From NCBI GenBank assembly GCA_964600165.1, contig CAZRIP010000005.1, positions 1 to 64,000 of the forward strand: a DNA stretch of 64,000 nucleotides, written 5' to 3'. Source of the stretch: CAZRIP01 sp964600165. Its GTDB lineage: Bacteria > Elusimicrobiota > Elusimicrobia > UBA1565 > UBA9628. Each line of letters begins with the position of its first letter. The stretch's first letter is position 1. Both the position numbers and the translations under genes were made by a program. Positions 50,601 through 58,715 of this stretch are shown here, piece by piece. The notes beneath the pieces were generated by a model. It was not told where the DNA came from and ran no database searches. It saw only the letters and a program-made list of their open reading frames with translations.

Positions 50601-53431
50601 ACGTTGAGATCCTCGCTGTCGAGGCGGCCGTTGTTGGCGCCGAAGACCGTCGAGGGCGTCAGGGAGCCAGCCGGGTTGGTGTAGGTCCAGCCGACGTCCT
50701 TGGCCGGCGACAAGATGCCGGTGCAGTCCGTGTCCTCGGTCTTCGGGACGTTGTTGACCGTGACGCCGTTGGCGCAGGTCAGCGTCGTGCCGCCCGTCGC
50801 GTCCGCGTCCTCGGAGATGCCTCCCAGGCGGAAGTTGATGTCGTTGCCGGAGACGTCGCCGAGCATCGTGATCTGTAGGATCGTGCGCTGCGAGAAGTCG
50901 TTGCCGGCTGACGAGAACGGGAAGACGATCGACTGCTCCTGCGAGGCCGCGTTCGAGAAGTCGTAGTTGAAGTCGAGCACCTGCTGCGGCTGGTTGTTCG
51001 TCGCGGGGGCGCTCGGGTTGATCTGCAAGGCCGGCACGTTCTCGCTCGTCCACTGCATGCGGGAGGAGTCGCTCGGATCTTGGCTGCCGGTGAACGACGT
51101 GCAGGGCGTGGCGGCGGAGCAGCCGGCGCCGCCGGGGTTCGAGGCGATGAACCACGCGGAGGCCAAAGTCGAGGCGCCGTCCGACTGCTTGATCCCCTCC
51201 ATGTTGTCGACGATGGCGAAGGCGTTGAGGTTCAAGTCTTGGCGGCTCTGGGCGAACTCCCCGCCGAGGAGCTTGACCTTGAACTTCTTGCCGATCTGGA
51301 AGTCCTGCCCGTGGGCGTCGAAGTCGTAGACGAGCAGGCTGCGGGAGAGCTCGGTGATCGAGGGCGTCGTCTGGGACTTGATCCCCGACTCATAAAGCAG
51401 GGTCGAGCCCACCTCGTAGTGCTTGCCCCATTCGTAGGACACGCGGGTGCCGAGCAGCGAGTCGTTGGTCGTCGCGCCGGCGAAGGGCGCCACCTCGTAG
51501 CTGATGTCGATCTCGGAGTTCGCGCGGATGCGGTCCTGGTTGAAGAACGTCACGAAGCCGGCGTCGTAGTCGATGAAGTAGTCGACGTTGCGGTTGAGCT
51601 TGACGTTGTCGAGCAGCACGATCTCCGATTGAGGCACGAGGTTCGGCTCGAGGAAGAAGGTCTTGAAGCGGTAGTTGTACTCGACGTGGATGATCCGATT
51701 GGGGATCGGCGTCGGCGCGTAGATGTTCGGGTCGGGCGTCGAGGGCGAGCTGTTCGAGACCGAGAACGGCACCAGCAGGTTGAAAAGGCCGTTGGCGAAG
51801 TCGACGTTGATCGTGTCCGGATACTTCTGGATCGGGTTCAAGCCCGAGCCGACCTCGTTGCGGTTCTGGTCCAAGACCTTCAGGATGAAGTTGCCCCGGC
51901 CGTTGTCGCCCACGATCTGGGTCTGGCCGATGCTGTAGAAGGTCTTGAGCTCGCGGTTGTAGCCCACTTCGTCGAGCGTGCAGCTCGAGCACTCGATCGG
52001 CTGGTCGCCCGCCGTCTTGATCAGCTTGAAATTGCCGGTGCCGCCGCCGATGGTCGTCATCGAGGAAGTCTCGACGTCGACGTGCTGATTGGAATTGTCG
52101 ATGTAGTCGACGGCGACGACGAACTGCGGCTGGAGCTGGTTGCGGAAGGTGATGATGCCGCGCACGTAGTCGATCGTGTAGTCGAGGCCCGCCTGCATCT
52201 GAGCGAACGTGCCCGTGAAGGTCGAGGTGTGCAGCTGCAGGTCGTCGGCCGTCAGCGCCACGTTGTTCGTGTTGACCAAGCCGGGCTGATTCTGCGAGAG
52301 GAAGACGCGCTCGCTGCCGACCTTGATCGGCAGGCGGCTCGGGTTGCCGAACGTCAGATCGTAATAAGTGCGGCGGACGTAGGACGTGTCCTGAAGGTCG
52401 ATGGAGGCGAACTGCTGGTTGCCGAAGAACTGCTTCGACTTCGTCGTGCCCTTGGTGCGGCTGCCGATGAAGCTGCCCTTGAAGCCCTTGTACTTGATGT
52501 CGGCGCGGATGCCGAAGAGCTGCTTGTTGTACGAGACGAACTCGGTGGCGGGCAATGAGAGGTCGATGTCGCCGAAGCTGACGTTTTGGACGACCTCGTT
52601 GGGATCTCCGGTGTAGACGACGGAGATGTCCTGGTGGTTCTGCTTCGTGTCGTCGTAGTCGACGTTGACCGTGATCTTCGGGCCGACTTTGCCCTGCATG
52701 CGCAGCTGGAGCTGCTGGGTGATGTCGATGAGGTTGGTCGTCTGCGGGCGGCCGGAGGTGACCTGCGGGTTGAGGAACTTCTTCTCGGAGTAGGTCACGC
52801 CGAGGACCTTGCGGCCGGTCACCGAGAGGCTCGTGCCGTAGGTCGGCAGCTCGACTTCGGGCGGCGGCGGCTTGGGCGCCGTAGTCGAGGAGATCGAGAC
52901 CGCCTCGCCGAGGAGGATCGGGATGATCTCGTTCTCGTTGGGCTCGCGGCCCTCGTCGACGTCGGTCTTCGCGTGCTCGTATTTGTCGAGCGTGTAGTGG
53001 AACTCTTGGGTCGACTCGGCGATCTCCCAGTCCAGGAACTCCGGGGTCTCGGAGGAGACGCCCGCGGCCACCTCGGTCGACTCCTGCTGCTCGAAGATGT
53101 GGTCCTTGTCCGTCCGGTCGAGAAGCAGGAACTTGCCCGAGTACGACGGCATCAAGATCGGCACCGGCGGCTCGCTGGGCAGATTCTCCGGCGCGGCCGA
53201 AGGCTGGCTGGAAGGCTCCTCGGGCTGGGTCGATTCCTGCGGCGCCGGCGCGGGGGCCTCGGGCGCCTCGGGGGCCGGCTTTTGCGGGGTCTTCGACGGC
53301 TCCTGTTGGGGGGCGAAATCCGGGTCGTACGGCGTGGAAAATTGGGCGTAAGCCGGCACGTTCGCGGGCGCGAGCGTAACTAATAGTGCCAGCCAGAGAC
53401 AAAACCGCCGATGGGCGCGCTGTAGATTCAA
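47630..53431 (-). CDS. SprA-like giant outer-membrane beta-barrel protein
   Basis: 1933 residues, TTG start, with signal peptide (CLWLALLVTLAPANVPAYAQ). A Pro/Glu-rich linker (about 35-90) follows. LFGIRADIKYKGFKGSF, IDLQDTSYVRRTYYDLTFG and especially FAIVDNMEGIKQ with WFIASNPGG resemble SprA, whose family has a VYIDDFEGT...W-LAS-P block. The remainder is alternating beta strands, ending SYQFGTTLTFQF, a C-terminal aromatic beta-signal. SprA forms the type IX secretion translocon in Bacteroidota and is normally longer (about 2300-2500). No other T9SS gene is in the window. The assignment is by remembered motif similarity, not a search. Confidence 0.72.
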   Translation of the reverse strand: MNLQRAHRRFCLWLALLVTLAPANVPAYAQFSTPYDPDFAPQQEPSKTPQKPAPEAPEAPAPAPQESTQPEEPSSQPSAAPENLPSEPPVPILMPSYSGKFLLLDRTDKDHIFEQQESTEVAAGVSSETPEFLDWEIAESTQEFHYTLDKYEHAKTDVDEGREPNENEIIPILLGEAVSISSTTAPKPPPPEVELPTYGTSLSVTGRKVLGVTYSEKKFLNPQVTSGRPQTTNLIDITQQLQLRMQGKVGPKITVNVDYDDTKQNHQDISVVYTGDPNEVVQNVSFGDIDLSLPATEFVSYNKQLFGIRADIKYKGFKGSFIGSRTKGTTKSKQFFGNQQFASIDLQDTSYVRRTYYDLTFGNPSRLPIKVGSERVFLSQNQPGLVNTNNVALTADDLQLHTSTFTGTFAQMQAGLDYTIDYVRGIITFRNQLQPQFVVAVDYIDNSNQHVDVETSSMTTIGGGTGNFKLIKTAGDQPIECSSCTLDEVGYNRELKTFYSIGQTQIVGDNGRGNFILKVLDQNRNEVGSGLNPIQKYPDTINVDFANGLFNLLVPFSVSNSSPSTPDPNIYAPTPIPNRIIHVEYNYRFKTFFLEPNLVPQSEIVLLDNVKLNRNVDYFIDYDAGFVTFFNQDRIRANSEIDISYEVAPFAGATTNDSLLGTRVSYEWGKHYEVGSTLLYESGIKSQTTPSITELSRSLLVYDFDAHGQDFQIGKKFKVKLLGGEFAQSRQDLNLNAFAIVDNMEGIKQSDGASTLASAWFIASNPGGAGCSAATPCTSFTGSQDPSDSSRMQWTSENVPALQINPSAPATNNQPQQVLDFNYDFSNAASQEQSIVFPFSSAGNDFSQRTILQITMLGDVSGNDINFRLGGISEDADATGGTTLTCANGVTVNNVPKTEDTDCTGILSPAKDVGWTYTNPAGSLTPSTVFGANNGRLDSEDLNVNARLDQDDGNGNNFGYAGDITGFNPTSTQLFATTDQKVHTVIDFGGGTNWYTFQIPLAISTATLSRWTNIKQLRVSVRHHAGSPVAGQLKFANISVVGNTWLNGQPIDPALNNNPVGPENLTVTPINNVDNPTYTPIYNAGGDATQVFNDLYGSLSNLQKQSNTTNVSEQALELAFSSMTIVNGVGAVVTTKRQYTTAIDISQHRYFNFLLYSNAPNSQGATCSPANGSNGAINCTDHTFFLRVGNDTNFWEVDVPLNYVGWREIRVYQNDSGHNAVADTWQASTPGTTIISSGTPSLQQVSEIVAGVRKTTDTTSGGNGNSITGDNQSAGIVYLNEIHVAQPLPRVGNAEKLEATFEVPGWATFGGKFRSVDRNFQTPTSVVLNQDNEQDTGFLNFTRLQYFPLTFNVSRIVTDTPATNLTGGLTNSVNLLQQGKVVNFTGTAQGNFSLGAYPRLNLNYARNRINYDFLTRTDDRKTYSGTLQYGVPITRRYLPKTVDLNYSYSKYDITFDSLESRLLPGDFNTNELTQTVGARLTFVPWTGSTFNPNYSLTKVTEHRNDLTSGVELDSRYPKSQSETVGFTSNYRLLSWLNPQVNYSIDVLENNILNISTFVVGNSTYVFNVGDIKTVNRNSNGSISLPITIGEITRRTKLFRTLNIVSGYQLQDGDVWNQVEKDLDTMGALWIRTPLHAQGPAAQMQTQTLRDTFNSTQRWSPLDAYDLRGRWASLKTISISNNFVESIQRTNATDTQSRTVSTTLPDLVASISQLEKLFGTFKWMNSTQMNYKYSAHRTNNEGQSILTDSSFGTDLRSILFKRFDSLISFNQRSSTNKNLLVDANTQATGHQDATVQTTFDVKKFRFTPKVDYSKDTTQDGFGTYSQNVTVITPSVLVRADLALPRGLLLPGSTKTILFSNRIIWTTTLSLALRSSPVTVADNFKLATFNTSADYELAKNLRMTINGALSREWHKFLPEEDFISYQFGTTLTFQF

Positions 53432-53476
53432 GCTGTCGTCGGTACTTCGCGCCCCCGGCGAGGCGCTTCGGCGGGC

Positions 53477-53505
53477 AGTTTAACAGGGGGGTATTACCCT
53501 GTCAA
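53477..53505 (-). promoter_or_regulatory. Promoter of the SprA-like gene
   Basis: Minus strand TTGACA (53505-53500), 17-nt spacer, TAAACT (53482-53477). The TTG start is at 53431, giving a leader of about 40 nt, longer than most here. Confidence 0.75.
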
Positions 53506-53517
53506 GACTTTGGAGCT

Positions 53518-53585
53518 CTATTAGTTAACGAATCCTTAATAGCGAAAGGCGGCCGCGCTATTAGGCAACGTTATTCTTAATAGCG
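53518..53585. promoter_or_regulatory. Cluster of alternating TTAATAGCG/CGCTATTA sites
   Basis: CTATTAG at 53518-53524, TTAATAGCG at 53536-53544, CGCTATTA at 53556-53563 and TTAATAGCG at 53577-53585. Alternate sites are inverted and can form hairpins. They lie upstream of the SprA-like promoter and directly after the GT4 stop, so they may be activator sites or a terminator. Confidence 0.5.
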
Positions 53586-54695
53586 TCACAGGGAGAGCGC
53601 GTCGTAGGCGTTCTGGTAGGACTCGATCATGCGCAGCAGCCCGAAGCGCTCGGCGACGGCCTTTTGGGCCGCGGCGCCCAGGCGCGCGCGCAGCGCGGCG
53701 TCGCCGGCGAGAGTCGCCAGAGCCTGGGCGAGCGCGGCCGAGTCTTTCGGCGGCACGAGCAGGCCGCTTTTCCCGTCGTCGACGACCTCGGGCACGCCGT
53801 CGACGTCGGAAGCGACGGGCGGCACGCCCAAGGCCATCGCCTCGAGCAGCGCGTTCGGCAGCCCTTCCCAAAACGAAGGCAGCGCGAAGACGTCGAAAGC
53901 CGAGAGCCAGGAGATCACGTCGTCGCGCTCGCCGAGCAGCCGGACGTGGTCTTGAAGGCCCCGGCGCCGGACTTGCGCCTCGAGCGCGGCGCGGCGCGGG
54001 CCGCCGCCGATGATCGCGCAGCGCGCCGGCAGGCGGCCCTTGATCTTGGCCATCGCGTCGATGAGCGTGCCGTGGCCTTTCTGGGCGTCCAGGCGCCCGA
54101 CGCAGCCGATCAGCGCGTCGCCCGGCGCCAGCTTCAGCTCGAGGCGCTTCTGCGCGCGGTCAGCCTTCGAGACCGGCCAGTTCGCGACGTCGACGCCGTT
54201 GTAGATCGTGATGACTTTGTCCGGGGCGTAGCCCAGGCGCTTCAAGAGATAGCCGCGGCTCGCCTCGCACTCGGCGATCAGGAGGTCGTCGGCCGACTTG
54301 AGCGCGCGGTCGACGAAGAGGGTCAAGACCGAGCGCGTGCGGTAGCTCACGCGCGGCGAGCTCACGAGCTTGAATTTGACCCGGCAGCGGCGCTTGGCCA
54401 GGCGCGCGAGCTGGATCGCCTGGTACATGACGGCGTGGACGATGTCCGGCTTCCGGCTGTCGATGATCCGGGCGAGCGCGTCGACGTGCTTGAGCGTCGG
54501 TCGTCCCTTGAGCTCGAGGCTCTCTACCTTGAAGCCGGCCTGGGTCAGCTTGTGGGCGTAATGACCCGCCGGCTTGAGGCTGACGACGTCGCAGACCTCG
54601 AAGCGCTTGGGGTCGAGGAGCGTCGCCAGCGAGTACAGCGTCTTCTCGGCGCCCCCGAGCGTCGTCGAGGTGCCGACGAAGAGGACGCGGGTCAG
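53586..54695 (-). CDS. Family 4 glycosyltransferase (GT-B)
   Basis: 369 residues. N-terminal RVLFVGTSTTLGGAEKTLYS is the acceptor domain. The donor-site block is FALPSFWEGLPNALLEAMAL with the E-x7-E arrangement, and GCVGRLDAQKGHGTLIDAM is the inter-domain strand. No ATG, GTG or TTG precedes the conserved N-terminus; the only plausible start is the CTG at 54695, overlapping the upstream TGA as CTGA. It is the last gene of the exopolysaccharide cluster, before the SprA-like promoter region. Confidence 0.86.
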   Translation of the reverse strand: MTRVLFVGTSTTLGGAEKTLYSLATLLDPKRFEVCDVVSLKPAGHYAHKLTQAGFKVESLELKGRPTLKHVDALARIIDSRKPDIVHAVMYQAIQLARLAKRRCRVKFKLVSSPRVSYRTRSVLTLFVDRALKSADDLLIAECEASRGYLLKRLGYAPDKVITIYNGVDVANWPVSKADRAQKRLELKLAPGDALIGCVGRLDAQKGHGTLIDAMAKIKGRLPARCAIIGGGPRRAALEAQVRRRGLQDHVRLLGERDDVISWLSAFDVFALPSFWEGLPNALLEAMALGVPPVASDVDGVPEVVDDGKSGLLVPPKDSAALAQALATLAGDAALRARLGAAAQKAVAERFGLLRMIESYQNAYDALSL

Positions 54696-56164
54696 TACGC
54701 CCCCCGCGCCGACACCATGGCCGGGACGGTTTTCAGGATGATCTCGAGGTCGAGGCCGAGCGACCAATGCTCGATGTAGAAGAGATCGAGCGAGAAGCGC
54801 TGCTCGCTCGAGACGTCCGAGCGGCCCGAGACCTGCCAGAGCCCGGTGATGCCGGGCAGGATGTTCATGCGCTTCTTGGCCGTCGCGCCGAACTCCTTTT
54901 CGAGCGCCTCGAGCTCGCCCGTGGTCAGAGCGAGCGGGCGCGGGCCGACGACGCTCATCTCGCCGCGGATCACGTTCAAAAACTGCGGGAACTCGTCGAG
55001 CGAGAAGCGCCGCAGCCATTTGCCGACGCGGGTCACGCGCGGGTCGCTCTTGGCCTTGAAGAACGCTCCTTTCTGGTCGTTCAAGCCCTGCACGGCGGAG
55101 ATCTTCGACTCGGCGTTGGCGACCATCGTGCGGAACTTGAAAGCCTCGAAGACCTTGCCGCGCAGGCCGTAGCGCTTCTGCTTGTAGAGCACGGGCCCGT
55201 CGCTGTCGAGCTTGATGAGCGCCGCGACGATCAGAAACGGAATACCCGTTACCGCCAGCACCAGTCCCGCGAAGGCGAGGTCGAAAATCCTTTTCGCCAG
55301 AAAGTTCGTGCGCGTCATGGACGTGTGCTGGATCCGGTAGGCGGGCAGCCCCAGGCTGCGGTCCATCTGGACCTCGCCTAGGCGGATCTCGAGAAGGTCC
55401 GGCACCATCTTGAAGCCGACGCCTGCGGCGTCGCAGACCTCGGCCGCGGCGAGGATCCGCTCGTGGCCGAGCGACGAGCGCAAGAGGATCATCTCGAAGT
55501 AGCGGCGCTCGGAGAACGCGCGCTCGAGCTCATGGGGCGCCGGCAGCTCCGCGAACTCGCGGATGAAGGCGCCGGGGTGCCGAACGCTGATGCGCTGCTT
55601 GATCTCGTCGGCGACGGCTCCGGTCCCGACGATAACGACCGGCAGCGCGGCCTCGAGAGTCGAGAGGAAAGAGTCGACCGCCAAGACGAACGCCTGGCTC
55701 ACGCAGAGGAACGCGCAGCCCAGCGGCATCGCCAGGACGAGCATCATGCGCGAGTATTCGAGGCGAGAGTAAACATAGGCCGCGAGCAGCGCCGCTCCCG
55801 CGCCCATGATCGAGCCCTTGACGATCTGCAAGAAGCGGTCGGCCGCGCCCATCCACGGATCGCTGTAGAGGCGGCACGAGTACCAGAAGATGCCGAGCCA
55901 GAGGGGCACGATGGCGTAGAGCAGCTTGTGGTAGAGCTCCCAACTCGGGACGTTGCCGACGATGGGGAACCGAACGATCACCGCGTCCAAGCCGAAGCGC
56001 AGCAGGTACGCGGCGTAGTAGGCGAGCGCCACGGCGGCGGCGTCGAGCGTCAAGTGAAGCGTCGTGCGCAGCGCGTGGCGCAGCCACGGGGGCAGCGCTC
56101 CGGCCGTGGCGGGGACGAGCCGGGGAGCCGACGGCGCGGCCTTGGCCTGGATGCGGTGGCCCAT
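54692..56164 (-). CDS. Polyprenyl glycosylphosphotransferase (WbaP/PssY-like)
   Basis: 490 residues. Starts exopolysaccharide units by moving a sugar-phosphate from UDP-sugar to undecaprenyl phosphate. Four to five N-terminal TM segments with a soluble CoA-binding-like region (LPVVIVGTGAVADEIKQRIS), then the bacterial sugar transferase core: KRIFDLAFAGLVLAVTGIPF, FEAFKFRTMVANAE, RRFSLDEFPQFLNVIRGEMS, VVGPRPLALTTGE and LPGITGLWQVSGRSD. A TATAAT with extended TG lies 7 nt before the ATG. Confidence 0.93.
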   Translation of the reverse strand: MGHRIQAKAAPSAPRLVPATAGALPPWLRHALRTTLHLTLDAAAVALAYYAAYLLRFGLDAVIVRFPIVGNVPSWELYHKLLYAIVPLWLGIFWYSCRLYSDPWMGAADRFLQIVKGSIMGAGAALLAAYVYSRLEYSRMMLVLAMPLGCAFLCVSQAFVLAVDSFLSTLEAALPVVIVGTGAVADEIKQRISVRHPGAFIREFAELPAPHELERAFSERRYFEMILLRSSLGHERILAAAEVCDAAGVGFKMVPDLLEIRLGEVQMDRSLGLPAYRIQHTSMTRTNFLAKRIFDLAFAGLVLAVTGIPFLIVAALIKLDSDGPVLYKQKRYGLRGKVFEAFKFRTMVANAESKISAVQGLNDQKGAFFKAKSDPRVTRVGKWLRRFSLDEFPQFLNVIRGEMSVVGPRPLALTTGELEALEKEFGATAKKRMNILPGITGLWQVSGRSDVSSEQRFSLDLFYIEHWSLGLDLEIILKTVPAMVSARGAY

Positions 56165-56171
56165 GAGGCCG

Positions 56172-56180
56172 ATTATATCA
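56172..56180 (-). promoter_or_regulatory. Extended -10 promoter of the glycosylphosphotransferase gene
   Basis: Minus strand TGATATAAT, perfect TATAAT (56177-56172) with an upstream TG. The box overlaps the stop codon of the acyltransferase gene. The ATG is 7 nt downstream at 56164. Confidence 0.6.
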
Positions 56181-56703
56181 ATTTGGCCCAAGCGAACGGA
56201 TCGCCGGCCAGCACGCGCGTGCTTCGCGCCGGCACGCCGACGACGATGTCTCCCGGGCGCACGTCGGCGCCGACGAGAGAATTGGGCCCGACGGCGGCCC
56301 AGTCTCCGACCGTGACGCCGCCGATGACGACGCAGCCGGCGTAGAGACGTACTCCGCGCCCGATCCGCGGATAGCGGCCGTTTTTCTCGCCGATCGTCAC
56401 GCGGCCGAAGATGTGCACGCCTTCCCCGACGACCGAATCGCCGCCGATGACGACTCCTTGGGTATGATGGAAGTCGACTCCGCGTCCGATCGTGGCGAGA
56501 TTGCTGATCTCGATGCCCCCGTTGAGCACGCAGTTGAGCCGCGCCATGAGCCGGCTGAGCCGGCGCCGGCCGCGAAAAGCCTGCTGAAGCCTAAAGAGGA
56601 CGAGCGCCGAGTAGCGAGGATTGGCGAGAAGCATCCGGCAGCGGCTGAGCCAGCTGGCGTCCGGGAAGAAGCCGTCGTAGGTGAAGCACTCGCGTATACT
56701 CAT
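56173..56703 (-). CDS. Serine-acetyltransferase-like hexapeptide acyltransferase
   Basis: 176 residues. A short helical N-terminus (ECFTYDGFFPDASWLSRCRM) leads into a left-handed beta helix: IEISNLATIGRGVDFHHTQG, VVIGGDSVVGEGVHIFGRVT, then YAGCVVIGGVTVGDWAAVGP and PGDIVVGVPARSTRVL. The layout is that of CysE-like enzymes used in polysaccharide clusters, which acetylate sugars. It lacks the long CysE N-terminal domain, so a biosynthetic cysteine role is unlikely. In the leftward exopolysaccharide cluster. Confidence 0.85.
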   Translation of the reverse strand: MSIRECFTYDGFFPDASWLSRCRMLLANPRYSALVLFRLQQAFRGRRRLSRLMARLNCVLNGGIEISNLATIGRGVDFHHTQGVVIGGDSVVGEGVHIFGRVTIGEKNGRYPRIGRGVRLYAGCVVIGGVTVGDWAAVGPNSLVGADVRPGDIVVGVPARSTRVLAGDPFAWAKLI

Positions 56704-56853
56704 GGGTGTCGATCGCCGCGCCCGCGCGCCGAGACGGGGCGAGGGGTTCGCCGGCTGCTAAGCGGCATGGATGAGACGTTCGGCGGCGGAGATAGGTGTC
56801 ATGAGGGATGTTCAAGACAAGCTCATATAAACGCGCCGCAGGAGGAGACGGAA

Positions 56854-57552
56854 CTAGTCGGCGAGCCGATAGCGCAGCAGGCACCAAAGATACGAGAAGC
56901 CGTCCTTCCACGTGATCTTCTTGCCCTCGGAATACGTGCGGCCGGAGTACGAGATCGGCACCTCGTAGATGCGCAGGCGGCGCTTGCAGACCTTAGCGCT
57001 GAGCTCGGCCTCGATGCCGAACCGCTCGCTCTCCAGGGGGATCGCCTGCACGAGCTCGGTGCGAAAGACCTTGTAGCAGGTGCCCATGTCGGTCAGGTTG
57101 ATGTCGTAGAGGACGTTAGTGATGAGCGTGAAGAGCTTGTTGGCGAAGTAGTGCCAGAAGAGCAGCACGCGGTGAGCCCCGCCGCCCAAGAAGCGCGAGC
57201 CGTAGACGACGTCGGCGCGGCCGTCGATCAACGGCGCGAGCAAGGCGGGGTATTCCGCGGGGTCGTACTCGAGATCCGCGTCTTGGATCAGCGCGAACTC
57301 GCCTTGCGCGGCCGCGAGAGCGGTACGCACGGCCGCGCCTTTGCCGCGGTTGCGCTCGTGCAAGAGGACTTTCACGTTGGGGCGCGCGAGCGCGGCGAGG
57401 ATATCCCGCGTGCCGTCGGTTGAACCGTCGTCGACGACGATTAGCTCCTTGGCGAGCGGGATCTGGACGGCTTCCACCCGTGAAAGCAATTCGAGCACCG
57501 TCGCCTTCTCGTTGAATACGGGGATCAGAACGCTGAGAGTCTTCGCTTTCAT
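56854..57552 (-). CDS. Family 2 glycosyltransferase (dolichol/polyprenyl-phosphate sugar synthase type)
   Basis: 232 residues. LSVLIPVFNEKATVLELLSR, VVDDGSTDGTRDILAAL and the DxD region FALIQDADLEYDPAEYP match DPM1/GtrB-like synthases that charge polyprenyl phosphate with a sugar. NLTDMGTCYKVFRTELV and RRLRIYEVPISYSGRTYSEG are also typical. No C-terminal TM pair is present, unlike GtrB. The ATG overlaps the upstream O-antigen ligase stop. Confidence 0.9.
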   Translation of the reverse strand: MKAKTLSVLIPVFNEKATVLELLSRVEAVQIPLAKELIVVDDGSTDGTRDILAALARPNVKVLLHERNRGKGAAVRTALAAAQGEFALIQDADLEYDPAEYPALLAPLIDGRADVVYGSRFLGGGAHRVLLFWHYFANKLFTLITNVLYDINLTDMGTCYKVFRTELVQAIPLESERFGIEAELSAKVCKRRLRIYEVPISYSGRTYSEGKKITWKDGFSYLWCLLRYRLAD

Positions 57553-58715
57553 GCGGTTTCGGCCCAAGCCCAGATGAATAATAGCAGACTCGTCGCTTGC
57601 TCGTTTTGAAAAGCGACCTCGGTGAGGTTCATCACGAGGAAGGCCACGCAGGCGCCGAGCGCCCAGAGCCGCGCCGCGTCCGGCGTCCGGCGCGCGCGCG
57701 CCGCCGCCCGCGCCGTCATCGTCCACAAGACGGCCGCGAGCGCGGCCAAGCCCAACAACCCGCGCTCGGCGGCTTGGTGAATGTAGAGATCGTGGGCCGA
57801 GCCCCAGGCGTTCTCGTTGTCGGACACGCCGTGGAAGTACTGCGGGTAGACGGTCCTGTAATTGCCCGGCCCGACGCCGAGAAAAGGCTGATCGCGGAAA
57901 ATCTGAAAGCCGACTTTCCAAAGCGTCAGCCGCTCGAGATAGGGATTTGGTCCTGGGTCGTGCATGCGCACGATCATCTGGAGGAACGTATGCCCCGTCG
58001 GCAGCATCTCCCAGACGATGAGAAGCAGCGGGCATGCCAGCGCGACCACGGCGGCGAGCTTGCGCAGCCTCCGGTCCGCGAGCGCGACGGCCAGAAGCCC
58101 GGCGGCAAGCCCTAGGAACGCGCCGCGCGTCTGGTTGAGCAGGAACGCGAGCCCGGCGACGCCGAGGACCAGGGAAAGCCCCTCGCGAGAGAGCCCCGTG
58201 CCTTCGCGCTTGAGGCGAAGGCACAACCCGCCAAGCCAGAGCAGCGCGACGATCTCACCGAAGGTCACCGGATGGACGAAGCCCCGCGCGCGCACCTCGG
58301 AATAGACGAGGTCGCCCGTGCGAAGAAAGAGGACCTGTCCGATGCCGACGACGCTGATCAGAACCAGTCCCAGGCCCAGCGCCGCGTAAGCCCGCTTGGG
58401 CCGCGTCCAACTCAATGCCACGAGCAGAAGCGCGAGCAGCCAGAGCTTGTGGAGGTCCTTGTAGAGCATGGCGAAGCTCGTCTCGGGGGCGACGCCGAAG
58501 GCCGAGCAGATCGCGGCGACGGCGACGTAGGCGATGAGGGCGTAAACGAGCGGGTTTTTCGCCGCGCGCCACGGCGCGCCGGCCCCGGCGAACCAGGCCC
58601 ATAGAAGCGCCGCGGTCAGCGCGCCGGCCGCCAGGTTCAAGCCCGCGATCGACACGGGCGCCGCCGCGCAGAAAAAGAGCAGTGTCCAGGAGACGGCGTC
58701 CTTGGGCTTGATCAT
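57549..58715 (-). CDS. O-antigen ligase / Wzy-type polymerase family membrane protein
   Basis: 388 residues with about ten to eleven TM segments. The Wzy_C-type periplasmic loop reads DQPFLGVGPGNYRTVYPQYF and SAHDLYIHQAAERGLLGLAA, as in WaaL/Wzy proteins that ligate or polymerise surface glycans. The ATG at 58715 overlaps the preceding methyltransferase stop; upstream in-frame sequence is a shadow of that gene. Which of the two roles applies cannot be decided from sequence. Confidence 0.87.
   Translation of the reverse strand: MIKPKDAVSWTLLFFCAAAPVSIAGLNLAAGALTAALLWAWFAGAGAPWRAAKNPLVYALIAYVAVAAICSAFGVAPETSFAMLYKDLHKLWLLALLLVALSWTRPKRAYAALGLGLVLISVVGIGQVLFLRTGDLVYSEVRARGFVHPVTFGEIVALLWLGGLCLRLKREGTGLSREGLSLVLGVAGLAFLLNQTRGAFLGLAAGLLAVALADRRLRKLAAVVALACPLLLIVWEMLPTGHTFLQMIVRMHDPGPNPYLERLTLWKVGFQIFRDQPFLGVGPGNYRTVYPQYFHGVSDNENAWGSAHDLYIHQAAERGLLGLAALAAVLWTMTARAAARARRTPDAARLWALGACVAFLVMNLTEVAFQNEQATSLLLFIWAWAETA

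Noticed and set aside
51390..53402. 670-residue minus-strand open frame inside the SprA-like gene
   Set aside because: Out-of-frame translation rich in Arg/Pro/His; the SprA-like frame has a signal peptide, beta structure and a C-terminal beta-signal.
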